In this document: piece after piece, positions 1 through 6,806 of the stretch
Layout of the letters: the number at the start of each line of letters is the position of its first letter
Position numbering within the stretch: the first letter of the stretch is position 1
Source: Caldifarciminota bacterium
Lineage (GTDB): Bacteria; WOR-3; Hydrothermia; WGAB01
Reading direction: 5' to 3'
Length of the DNA: 9,844 nucleotides
Assembly (NCBI GenBank): GCA_015489295.1
Contig: WGAB01000247.1
Coordinates: 1 to 9,844 of the forward strand
The notes under the pieces: model-generated
The model's database searches: none
What the model was told of the DNA's origin: nothing
The model's input: the letters and a program-made list of their open reading frames with translations, nothing else
Program-made: the position numbers and the translations under genes

Positions 1-90
1 AGTTTGGGGGCCAGGTTGACCTGCTTGATCTCCGTTTCAGCGCCGAGGCGCCGAAACGGAGATCAAGCAGGTCAACCTGGCCCCCAAACT
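1..90. repeat. Near-perfect inverted repeat at the window edge (likely fold-back artefact)
   Basis: Bases 1-38 are the exact reverse complement of bases 53-90. The 14 bases between them pair further (40-44 with 47-51), leaving one A/C mismatch and a GA loop, so nearly the whole 90 bases fold on themselves. The right arm is in frame with the downstream csm6-like gene and encodes ETEIKQVNLAPKL. The left arm puts a TGA (26-28) in that frame. A perfect palindrome starting exactly at the first base, with one arm being ordinary coding sequence, is what a fold-back chimera or assembly error at a contig end looks like. A natural cruciform or inversion scar is possible but less likely. Confidence 0.9.
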
Positions 91-1021
91 CAAGCAATGG
101 CCCATCCGCCAAACCCTCCAGGCCCTGCTCCGGCGGCACGATTACACCGGTGCCTCCGAACTCCTGGAGGAGATCCGGGAGGCCGGCCTCTGGCCTCCGA
201 GCCAGGTAGACCTGGCCCGGCACCTGTGCCGCTACGGCGAAGCCCGCCTGAACCTGGATTTCGCGCAGGCCCTTCAGCACCTGGAAAGGATTGAAGCCCG
301 GTTGTCTACCGAAACCTGGAATCTGCTGAAAGTTTCCCTTCCTCCAATTCCTCCCGATTCTGAACGCACCTCTTCTCCCCGACAGCCCCGGGATCTCTGG
401 GCCCTGCTCCACGAACTCCTGTGGAACCTCCGTATGACCCTCCAGCGGGGCATGTACCACGACCTCCTGGGGCGGCTCTTTCGGTTCCAGGAACTGTATC
501 TCCATGCCCTGCTGGCGGAACTGGAAATCGTGCAGATGGAGAAACAGCCCCGAAAGGGCCGCGCCTTCTCGGACCTGGAGCCTTGCCTGGATCGCCGGTA
601 TGTGGACGATACGGGGTTCCCGGTGCCGGAGGGATCCCGTCGCTTGGAGGCGCCCCCGGACAAGGCCTTGAACCGCACGGTGCTTCTGGCCTGCTTTTCC
701 TGTGCCGGCGAGATGGGCCGGCTGCCCGAGGGATGGGAGGCCGCGCTGGAACACCTGAAGGCCCTCTCGCCCCTGGTGCAACTCCGGAACCGCTCGCTCA
801 TCGCCCACGGCCTGGAACCCCTCTCGGCCGAACAACTGGCCGAAAAACTGGCAACCTCCCCCGAGAACCTGGAGGCCACCCTGATGCACCACCTCCGGGA
901 ATTGACCGCGTGGTGGGAATCCCATTACCCCTCCTGGAAACCCGAGGTACCAGCGGAACAGGCCTTTGAAACCCTGAACCAAACCATCCTGGATCATTTG
1001 CCGGAGGGGGCGATGTTGTAA
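53..1021 (+). CDS. csm6: Csm6-like CARF-HEPN ribonuclease, C-terminal part (5' truncated)
   Basis: This is the C-terminal part of a probable cyclic-oligoadenylate-activated ancillary RNase of a type III system. The frame is open from base 29, but sequence before about 53 belongs to the inverted repeat, so the true start lies outside the window. The first in-frame start codon is a TTG at 302, which would cut an evidently continuous helical protein and is probably not the real start. The decisive motif is QLRNRSLIAHGLEP: R (791-793) and H (806-808) make the HEPN Rx4H pair, in the RN-x-S-x-x-AHG form seen in the Csm6/Csx1-type Cas_Cas02710 family. The rest looks alpha-helical (for example RLFRFQELYLHALLAELE), as expected for the linker and HEPN region. 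The CARF sensor domain is not visible. The gene ends TAA, 20 bp before cas6, and probably shares its operon. Family assignment rests on the motif and context; the exact subfamily (Csm6 or Csx1) is uncertain. Confidence 0.75.
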   Translation, partial: ETEIKQVNLAPKLKQWPIRQTLQALLRRHDYTGASELLEEIREAGLWPPSQVDLARHLCRYGEARLNLDFAQALQHLERIEARLSTETWNLLKVSLPPIPPDSERTSSPRQPRDLWALLHELLWNLRMTLQRGMYHDLLGRLFRFQELYLHALLAELEIVQMEKQPRKGRAFSDLEPCLDRRYVDDTGFPVPEGSRRLEAPPDKALNRTVLLACFSCAGEMGRLPEGWEAALEHLKALSPLVQLRNRSLIAHGLEPLSAEQLAEKLATSPENLEATLMHHLRELTAWWESHYPSWKPEVPAEQAFETLNQTILDHLPEGAML

Positions 1022-1030
1022 TCCAGCGAT

Positions 1031-1036
1031 AGGAGG
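1031..1036 (+). promoter_or_regulatory. Ribosome binding site of cas6
   Basis: AGGAGG lies 5 nt before the ATG at 1042, in the 20-bp gap after the csm6-like gene. It supports that start over later in-frame codons. Confidence 0.75.
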
Positions 1037-1041
1037 AAGCG

Positions 1042-2013
1042 ATGGGGAAAACGCTCGAGCAGGAGGTTTTCCAGATCCCGGAGCATTTTCCCACCCTGGA
1101 CCTTCGGGTGTCTCTCGTACCCCTGGCGCCTCTGCATCTGCCCCGGTTCCCCGGGGTCACCCTGCGCGGTGCCTTCGGCTGGGCCCTGCGCCGCACCGTG
1201 TGCGTAACCCGGCTGCCCGTCTGTTCTCGATGCCACCTCTATGGCTCCTGCGCCTACGCCTACATCTTTGAAACCCCCATCGCCAAAACCCTGAAGGGCG
1301 CACCGGCCGTGCCGTACGCGCCCCATCCCTTTGTGCTGGAACCTCCACCTCCGGGCACCCTGCAGATCGGAGAGCCCTTTTCCTTTGGCCTCCGGCTCCT
1401 GGGACGCGCCGTCAACCTCTTTCCCCATGTCATCCAGGCCTTTGAAACCCTGGCCCGGGGCGGCCTCGGGTCCCAGCGGGTCCGCCTGAAGCTCCTGGAG
1501 GTCAACAACGGCCACCGGGTGCTTTATGCCCAGCGCCAGTATCTCGCGCCGCCTGCACCCCGCACCCTGGGCGATTGGGTCCGGACGCGCCTCCGCGACC
1601 TGCAGCCTCTACCCTCCGTCCTCAAACTCAACTTCCTTTCGCCGGTGCGCATCGTGCATCGGGGAGCCCTTCAGCGGATCCCCACCTTTGAGGCCATCGT
1701 GGCCGCGCTCCATCGTCGCCTCTCCCTGCTGAACCAGGTGCACGGAGACGGCACGCCCCTGGCTGTGCCTCCGAATCTTGCCACCCTCGCCGGGCAGGTG
1801 CAGGCCCGGGTGGTGGCCCTGAAACCGGTGGAGGTGCGGCGGTACTCCCGGCGGCAACAGCGCCGCCACGAACTCCATGGGTTCCAGGGTGTTCTGGAAC
1901 TGGAAGGGCCCCTGGAGCCCTTTTGCCCCTGCTTTTGGCCGGGGAACGGGTGTACCTCGGCAAGTCTACCAGCTTCGGCATGGGACGCTATCAAGTCGGG
2001 AGGTGAATCATGA
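1042..2013 (+). CDS. cas6: Cas6 pre-crRNA endoribonuclease, with a C-terminal frameshift
   Basis: Cas6 is a RAMP-fold metal-independent endoribonuclease that cuts CRISPR repeat RNA to produce crRNAs with an 8-nt 5' handle. The N-terminal part has the pattern typical of the larger Cas6 group (pfam10040-like): GVTLRGAFGWALRR near residues 38-51, then a cysteine cluster C54, C61, C64, C70 (CVTRLPVCSRCHLYGSC) that may bind zinc. The frame as read is 323 aa and ends in an implausible tail, CFWPGNGCTSASLPASAWDA. In the -1 frame the same DNA encodes LLPLLLAGERV followed by YLGKSTSFGMGRYQVGR with TGA at 2004-2006, which is the conserved Cas6 glycine-rich C-terminus. One base is therefore missing around 1918-1930, most simply one T from the T run 1921-1924; restoring it gives EPFLPLLLAGERV and a protein of about 321 aa. 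As read, the stop overlaps the cas10 ATG (ATGA at 2010-2013); the restored stop would lie 3 nt before it. Either a sequencing error or a real inactivating mutation could explain this. Confidence 0.88.
   Translation: MGKTLEQEVFQIPEHFPTLDLRVSLVPLAPLHLPRFPGVTLRGAFGWALRRTVCVTRLPVCSRCHLYGSCAYAYIFETPIAKTLKGAPAVPYAPHPFVLEPPPPGTLQIGEPFSFGLRLLGRAVNLFPHVIQAFETLARGGLGSQRVRLKLLEVNNGHRVLYAQRQYLAPPAPRTLGDWVRTRLRDLQPLPSVLKLNFLSPVRIVHRGALQRIPTFEAIVAALHRRLSLLNQVHGDGTPLAVPPNLATLAGQVQARVVALKPVEVRRYSRRQQRRHELHGFQGVLELEGPLEPFCPCFWPGNGCTSASLPASAWDAIKSGGES
1998..2006 (+). promoter_or_regulatory. Ribosome binding site of cas10
   Basis: GGGAGGTGA precedes the ATG at 2010, with 6 nt between the GGAGG core and the start. 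It lies inside the end of cas6, and its TGA would be the stop codon of unshifted cas6, so translation of the two genes is probably coupled. Confidence 0.75.
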
Positions 2014-4508
2014 CGCAACCCTCGAGCACCCTCCGGGACATCCTCCTGGGGGCGCTGCTCCACGACATCGGGAAGGCCGTTCAACGGGCCTCCCCAAACC
2101 CCAGAAGCAAAAAGCACCAGGAGTTCGGCGCGGAGTGGCTCCGTAAGAAATTCGGTTCCACCGAGATTTGGGACTTCCTGGAGCCCGCCGTGGAGTTCGT
2201 TCTCCGCCACCACACCCTGCGCCAGGATCATCCGAAATACGAAAAATTGGACGTGCGTGCAGCCCGGCGCGACGACCTGCTCATCGTGTGGGAGGCCGAC
2301 AACCTCTCTTCCGGTAGCGAACGCTACAAGGAAGACCCCGACGAGCCCTCGGAATCTGACAAAAAGTACGATCCCACTCTGCCCCTCTTCAGTGTGCTTC
2401 AGCGGATCCGTTTAGACCGGCCGGCGCCCGCCCTCCACGCCTACCCGCCGCTGGACCTGGGCAACGATGCCGACCTGGCCCGGCAGTTCTATCCCCAGGA
2501 TCCGTCCCGACGCCTCCAATCCGCTGATTACAAAGCCCTTGTTGACGGCTTCGCCGATTACCTCCAAACCCTGCCCCAGGCCCGCGACCCCATTCAGCAC
2601 CTTCTCAACGGTCTGGAACGCTTCTTTTCCACCGTTCCTTCGGAAACCGAGCACCGCCCCAGCCACACCGAAACCTATCCCGATGTTTCTCTGTACGACC
2701 ACCTCAAAACCACAGCCGCCATCGCCACAGCCCTGTACCTCTATTTCCTCCACGAAGGGCCGCCGCCGGGCCGCCTCACCGAAGAGATCATCACCGACCG
2801 CTCCGAGCCCCGCTATCTCCTGGTGGGCGGCGACTTCTCAGGCGTGCAGGACTTCATCTACAACATCACCTACCGGGCCGCCCTCAAGGGCCTGCGGGCC
2901 CGCTCCCTGTACCTGGAACTGCTCACAGAGCATGTGGTGCAGCAACTCCTGGGCCGCCTGAACCTGAGCCGCGCGAACCTCATTTACTCGGGTGGGGGCG
3001 GCTTCTACCTCCTGGCACCCAACACGCAACAGGCCCGGGATGTCCTCCAGGAGGTTCGGGAAGCCTTCAACCGGTGGCTCTTTCAGGAACACGAAGGCCG
3101 GCTGTTCCTGGCCCTGGATGCCCTTCCCCTGAGCGGCAACTCCTTCATCCCCGACGCTCCCCAGGACGGCACCCCCAAACTCGCCGAAGCCTGGGGCCTC
3201 CTGCGGCAACGCCTGGGGATCCAGAAACGCCACCGCTTTGCCGACCTGCTCACCCCAGCGTTCTTTGAACCCCGCGATACCCAGGACCGCATCGTGTGCC
3301 CGGTGTGCAAACGGGTGGTGGACCAGGCCCACGCCTGTAAGGACCAGGCCGAAGACGAAGAAGAGCCCCGCCTGCTGTGCGTCACCTGCCACAACCTCAA
3401 GCAAATCGGCCAGAAGCTGCCCCGCACCCGCTACATCGTGGCCGGAGATGCCGCAGCCAGGGGCCCCAAAATCCGCATCCAGAACCTCACCTACACTTTC
3501 CTGCAGGAGCCTCCGTCGGCCGGAAGGTATGTGTTTGCGGTCAACGCCTACGAAAACGATGCAATCCCCCTCTTCGTGGCCAACCACCCGGGGGAGCCCC
3601 TCAACTTCCACGAACTGGTGGAGCACCACAGCGTGGGAGCGCCCCTGCTCGCCACCCTGCGGGCCGATGTGGACAACCTGGGCCGGATCTTTGCAGAAGG
3701 GCTCCAGGACCCGTACCGCTCCTTCGCCCGGTACACCACCCTTTCCCGGCTGCTCACCCTGTTCTTCAAGCGCGTCGTCAACCTGCTGGCCGGGGGCACC
3801 CTGATGCCCGAAGACCTGGCCCTCGGCACCTTGCACCCCGAGGGAGCGCATCGCTCCCGGGGGTTCGCCGTGGTGTACTCCGGGGGCGACGACCTCTTCA
3901 TTACCGGGGCCTGGGCCGATGTGGTGCCCTTTGCCTTTGAGGTGCGGCGGGCGTTCCAGCGGTTTGTGGGCCACAACCCCAACCTCACCCTGTCGGCCGG
4001 AATCGTGCTCACCGGCCCCAAACACCCCATCTACCGGGTCGCCCATCTGGCCGGCGATGCCGAGGAACGGGCCAAGGCCCACGAGGCCGACGGACAAAAG
4101 AAGGACGCCCTGGCCCTCTTTGGGGTGGTGCATTCCTGGTCCGAGTGGCAGTACCTTCTGGAAACCCACCTCTTCCCCCTGCTGAACCTGAGCACCTGGA
4201 AGCATCGGCGCCTGGAACCCCGTTTTGCCCGTTCCCTGATTTACAAACTCCTGGACCTGCATCGGCAGGCCCGGGATCTGCAGGAGCGCGGCCACGATCC
4301 CGTGCTGGTGTTGCCGCGGCTCCTGTACACCCTCGGCCGGGCGAAACCCCGCCTGGCCGCCGAAGAACAGCCCCTGGAGCGCCACTGGCAGGCCTTTGTG
4401 GGGCCGGCGGCCTCCCACGACACCCGCGAGGCCCTTCAATGGCTCCTGGGCCTGAAGGGCCCGCTCACCTGGCTGGACCTTTTGGTAAGAGGAGGTGAAG
4501 AATCATGA
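2010..4508 (+). CDS. cas10: Cas10/Csm1, large subunit of the type III-A complex (HD nuclease and cyclic oligoadenylate synthase)
   Basis: This 832-aa protein is the signature type III subunit. When the complex binds target RNA, its HD domain can cut single-stranded DNA and its second Palm domain makes cyclic oligoadenylates from ATP. Visible in order are: HD motif LLHDIGK (residues 16-22, H18 D19); a second histidine pair at H67 H68 (LRHHTL); EADNLSSGSER (about 95-105), typical of Csm1; the first Palm domain with GGDFSGVQDFIY (273-284) and a degenerate SGGGGFYLL (327-335); a zinc-finger linker with C430, C433, C457 and C460; the second Palm with RADVDNLGRIF (551-561) and SGGDDLF (624-630, GGDD intact); LSAGIVL (661-667); and a helical C-terminal domain. 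Length is usual for Csm1. Both active sites look intact, so DNase and cyclase activity are both predicted. It overlaps csm2 by 4 nt (ATGA). The last 30 bases or so already show the lower GC of csm2. Confidence 0.97.
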   Translation: MTQPSSTLRDILLGALLHDIGKAVQRASPNPRSKKHQEFGAEWLRKKFGSTEIWDFLEPAVEFVLRHHTLRQDHPKYEKLDVRAARRDDLLIVWEADNLSSGSERYKEDPDEPSESDKKYDPTLPLFSVLQRIRLDRPAPALHAYPPLDLGNDADLARQFYPQDPSRRLQSADYKALVDGFADYLQTLPQARDPIQHLLNGLERFFSTVPSETEHRPSHTETYPDVSLYDHLKTTAAIATALYLYFLHEGPPPGRLTEEIITDRSEPRYLLVGGDFSGVQDFIYNITYRAALKGLRARSLYLELLTEHVVQQLLGRLNLSRANLIYSGGGGFYLLAPNTQQARDVLQEVREAFNRWLFQEHEGRLFLALDALPLSGNSFIPDAPQDGTPKLAEAWGLLRQRLGIQKRHRFADLLTPAFFEPRDTQDRIVCPVCKRVVDQAHACKDQAEDEEEPRLLCVTCHNLKQIGQKLPRTRYIVAGDAAARGPKIRIQNLTYTFLQEPPSAGRYVFAVNAYENDAIPLFVANHPGEPLNFHELVEHHSVGAPLLATLRADVDNLGRIFAEGLQDPYRSFARYTTLSRLLTLFFKRVVNLLAGGTLMPEDLALGTLHPEGAHRSRGFAVVYSGGDDLFITGAWADVVPFAFEVRRAFQRFVGHNPNLTLSAGIVLTGPKHPIYRVAHLAGDAEERAKAHEADGQKKDALALFGVVHSWSEWQYLLETHLFPLLNLSTWKHRRLEPRFARSLIYKLLDLHRQARDLQERGHDPVLVLPRLLYTLGRAKPRLAAEEQPLERHWQAFVGPAASHDTREALQWLLGLKGPLTWLDLLVRGGEES
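4490..4498 (+). promoter_or_regulatory. Very strong ribosome binding site of csm2
   Basis: AGGAGGTGA, a full anti-Shine-Dalgarno match, ends 6 nt before the csm2 ATG at 4505, inside the 3' end of cas10. It is consistent with high expression of a small subunit present in several copies per complex. Confidence 0.8.
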
Positions 4509-4897
4509 GGCACCAAAACCCTCGGCAACGGGAATCCGTGGCTCCCCGGTTGCCCGAAAACTTGAGAGAACTCAAAAACTGGCCCGCCGAAGATATGATC
4601 CAAACGGCCGAGACTCTGGGCCGGAACCTTGAAAGGAACCTGGATACCCAGCTGCGCAAAGTCTTTGATTCCTTCAAAAAACTGGAAATGGACCTGAATC
4701 TCCAGTTCTCAAGAGACGAAGTTCTCATGCTCAAACCACGTTTGGCCTATGCCGTTTCCAGAACCGCTGCTCTTAGAAATCTCTACAGGGTCCTGGATCA
4801 AGCCATTGATCGGGTCTATTCCTTGGAGGATTTCAAAAAGTTGGTGCAGTTTGTAGAAGCCGTTTTGGCCTATTACAAGTATCATCATCCGCGGTGA
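4505..4897 (+). CDS. csm2: Csm2, small (Cas11-type) subunit of the type III-A complex
   Basis: This 130-aa protein matches Csm2, the small all-helical subunit that forms the inner filament along the crRNA-target duplex. The diagnostic stretch is in the C-terminal half: MLKPRLAYAVSRTAALRNLY, then VLDQAIDRVYSLEDFKKLVQ and FVEAVLAYYKYH at the end. No catalytic motif is expected or seen. The ATG is fixed by a strong Shine-Dalgarno sequence and overlaps the cas10 stop (ATGA). Codon use differs from its neighbours: by hand count 54 of 131 codons end in A or T (GC3 about 59 percent), against 7 of the first 50 in csm4, and AGA is used four times. This suggests a different recent history for this part of the operon. 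The assignment is firm from motif, size and position. Confidence 0.92.
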   Translation: MRHQNPRQRESVAPRLPENLRELKNWPAEDMIQTAETLGRNLERNLDTQLRKVFDSFKKLEMDLNLQFSRDEVLMLKPRLAYAVSRTAALRNLYRVLDQAIDRVYSLEDFKKLVQFVEAVLAYYKYHHPR

Positions 4898-4898
4898 A

Positions 4899-4905
4899 AA
4901 GGAGG
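4899..4905 (+). promoter_or_regulatory. Ribosome binding site deciding the csm3 start
   Basis: AAGGAGG lies 6 nt before the ATG at 4912. The frame can be extended to a GTG at 4894, but that codon overlaps the csm2 stop and would put this ribosome site inside the coding region, so 4912 is preferred. Confidence 0.8.
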
Positions 4906-4911
4906 TTCATC

Positions 4912-5793
4912 ATGGCAGTACATAAGCCCCTGTTCGGCAAAGTGGTTCTGCGGGGTGTGTTTCGGACCTTAACCGGATTGCATGTGGGCGCTGGGCGTGA
5001 GAGCGTGGCCATCGGCGCCCTGGATAATCCCGTGCTCACCGATCCCGTAACCCAGCAACCCTATGTCCCTGGCTCTTCCCTTAAGGGAAAACTCCGCTCC
5101 CTTCTGGAACGGCGCGAGGCTAAGAATGATCCCGGGTTCTTCAAGCGGGACATCGGACGGCGGGGATTTCCTATCTACATCCATGTTTGTGAGAACAAGG
5201 AACAGGCGAGCGAATGCCCGGTGTGTCGGGTGTTTGGATCCTCGGGAGGGCGAAACGATCAGGGGTCCAATTTCCCGGCTCGGATCCGTGTGCGTGATGC
5301 TTACCTTACGGCTTACAGCGAGAGAAAACTCCGGGAGGCCGACACAGACCTGCTCTATACCGAGGTCAAATACGAGAACGCCTTGGACCGAATTACAGCA
5401 GCGGCTAACCCTCGTCCGGTGGAACGTGTGCCCGCCGGCACCGACTTCGTGTTTGAACTCGTGTACGATGTGGAAAACCTGGACCAGCTGCAGGAGGACC
5501 TGGAAAACCTGGCCTATTGCCTCGCCGTGCTGGAAGACGATTACCTCGGCGGCCACGGATCGCGCGGCTACGGCAAGGTCAAGTTCCTGCTTTCCAGCGT
5601 GCAGGCCAAACGGGTGGAGGCCTACAAGGGCAATACCGATGCCGCCCAGGAGGTGCTGAACCCCGCAGGCCCCGAGGTCTCCCCGAAGGAACCCACCGAA
5701 CCCCCCTCCGACGAGCAGTGGAAAACCGTGGAGGACTTCCGGAAGGCCATCCCCCGGATCGTTGAGGTGTTCCAGAGTTCGCCGGGTGAGTGA
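4912..5793 (+). CDS. csm3: Csm3, backbone RAMP subunit and target-RNA nuclease
   Basis: Csm3 forms the repeated Cas7-type backbone along the crRNA and cuts bound target RNA every 6 nt. From the ATG at 4912 it has 293 aa. N-terminal motifs are TGLHVGAGRESVAIGALDNP (21-40) and YVPGSSLKGKLRSLLE (51-66). D38 in AIGALD aligns with the catalytic Asp33 of Streptococcus thermophilus Csm3 (AIGAID), so RNA cleavage is predicted to be active. H91, C93, C102 and C105 (CPVCRVFG) look like the zinc-binding site of some Csm3 proteins. YTEVKYENALDRITAAANPR (149-168) and the glycine-rich loop GGHGSRGYGK (213-222) are typical. The family core ends near residue 230; the last 60 or so residues are an unusual proline- and acid-rich linker plus a predicted helix. 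The first half of the gene has low GC3 (about 62 percent over 60 codons) and the end is high (about 83 percent). Confidence 0.96.
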   Translation: MAVHKPLFGKVVLRGVFRTLTGLHVGAGRESVAIGALDNPVLTDPVTQQPYVPGSSLKGKLRSLLERREAKNDPGFFKRDIGRRGFPIYIHVCENKEQASECPVCRVFGSSGGRNDQGSNFPARIRVRDAYLTAYSERKLREADTDLLYTEVKYENALDRITAAANPRPVERVPAGTDFVFELVYDVENLDQLQEDLENLAYCLAVLEDDYLGGHGSRGYGKVKFLLSSVQAKRVEAYKGNTDAAQEVLNPAGPEVSPKEPTEPPSDEQWKTVEDFRKAIPRIVEVFQSSPGE

Positions 5794-5798
5794 GCATC

Positions 5799-6806
5799 AT
5801 GGCCACCCGAACCTACACCGGCATCTTCCTGAAGTTCCAAACACCGGTCCACCTCGGGGAGTTCACCGGCGAAGGCATGGAAAGCGTGCACGCCGGGCTG
5901 GCCCGCTCCGAAACCCTCTGGGCCGCCCTGCTCACCGCCTGGGTTCGCCTCGCCGGCACCTCGGAACCCCTGGCACCCCCCAGGGCCCAGGACCTGGATA
6001 CCTGGCACCCACCGTTCCGCCTGTCCTCGGCCTTCCCCTTTGTGGACCACACCCTTTACTTCCCCTTGCCCTTCGCCCGCCTGCCCGGCGAAGACCGAGA
6101 ACGCCGCCAGGACCCTGCCCTCCGGAAACTTCTGAAAAAGGTCCGGTTTATTCCCAAACCCCTGTTTGAACGGTGGCTCCAGGGGCAACCCTTTGAACCG
6201 GCACACTTTGACGCCCTGGAACAGGGCTGGCAGCACCTGCAGAGCCACCTCCAGGAGTACCAGGAACCCCATGTCGCCCTCGGCCACGCCGCCTTCCAGA
6301 GCCAGATCTACTATGTGGGAGTGGCCACCTTTCACCCCCGCGCGGGTCTCTTTTTCCTGGTGGAACCCTCGCAGCAGGACCTTGAACCCCTCCGGGCCGC
6401 CCTGAACCTCCTGGCCGAAGAGGGCCTGGGAGGCCGCCGCAGCCAGGGCCTGGGCCGGTTCACCTGGCACGAAGCCCAGGTGCAACTCCAGGTGCCCGAG
6501 GCCGCCGACGCCTTTGTGCTGCTGTCCTCCCTGAACCCCTGCCCCGAGTTCCTGCAATCCCCGGAGGTGCTCCAGAAGTCTTCCTATGCGCTCTACGAAA
6601 GCAAGGGCTGGGCCCTTTCTCCGGTGACCAAGCACCAGGCCTTCCGCAAACCCGTGTGGATGTTCGGCGAGGGCTCCGTGTTTCCCAGGGAACCCAGAGG
6701 TCGGCTCCTGGATGTGACCCCCTACGACTGGCAGGCTCCCCATCCCGTGTATCGCCACGGCATTGCCTTTGCGGTGCCCCTGAAATCGGAGGAGGACCAT
6801 GCCTGA
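5799..6806 (+). CDS. csm4: Csm4, crRNA 5'-handle-binding RAMP subunit
   Basis: Csm4 is the Cas5-type subunit that holds the crRNA 5' handle and contacts Cas10. The protein has 335 aa from the ATG at 5799. It shows GIFLKFQTPVHLGE (8-21), SAFPF (78-82), the glycine-rich loop EEGLGGRRSQGLGRF (207-221), and a second RAMP fold ending with KPVWMFGEGSVF (284-295), a conserved Csm4-like segment. Length is usual for the family. A GTG at 5790 would extend the frame by three residues, but it overlaps the csm3 stop; the ATG, preceded by GGTGAG (5785-5790) at 8 nt, is the better start. Its stop overlaps csm5 by 8 nt, so translation is probably coupled. The low-GC signature of csm2 is absent here (GC3 about 86 percent over the first 50 codons). 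Confidence 0.93.
   Translation: MATRTYTGIFLKFQTPVHLGEFTGEGMESVHAGLARSETLWAALLTAWVRLAGTSEPLAPPRAQDLDTWHPPFRLSSAFPFVDHTLYFPLPFARLPGEDRERRQDPALRKLLKKVRFIPKPLFERWLQGQPFEPAHFDALEQGWQHLQSHLQEYQEPHVALGHAAFQSQIYYVGVATFHPRAGLFFLVEPSQQDLEPLRAALNLLAEEGLGGRRSQGLGRFTWHEAQVQLQVPEAADAFVLLSSLNPCPEFLQSPEVLQKSSYALYESKGWALSPVTKHQAFRKPVWMFGEGSVFPREPRGRLLDVTPYDWQAPHPVYRHGIAFAVPLKSEEDHA
6788..6795 (+). promoter_or_regulatory. Ribosome binding site of csm5
   Basis: GGAGGAGG within the end of csm4 precedes the csm5 ATG at 6799; the first GGAGG is 6 nt away. It fixes the start and the 8-nt overlap with csm4. Confidence 0.65.

Noticed and set aside
4..294. 96-codon frame starting at ATG-like codon near base 4
   Set aside because: It begins inside the inverted repeat and runs in a different frame from the csm6-like gene. 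Pro/Arg/Gly-rich low-complexity translation indicates an out-of-frame shadow.
1918..1929. Programmed -1 frameshift as explanation for split cas6
   Set aside because: The bases GCCCTTT in register do not fit the X-XXY-YYZ pattern; tRNAs would not re-pair well after slipping back. A lost base is simpler.
2838..4439. 533-codon open frame on the minus strand across cas10
   Set aside because: It is fully antisense to cas10, whose motifs are unmistakable. Long antisense frames are common in GC-rich genes with biased third positions, and its translation (many Gly, Gln, Val and His) has no recognisable domain.
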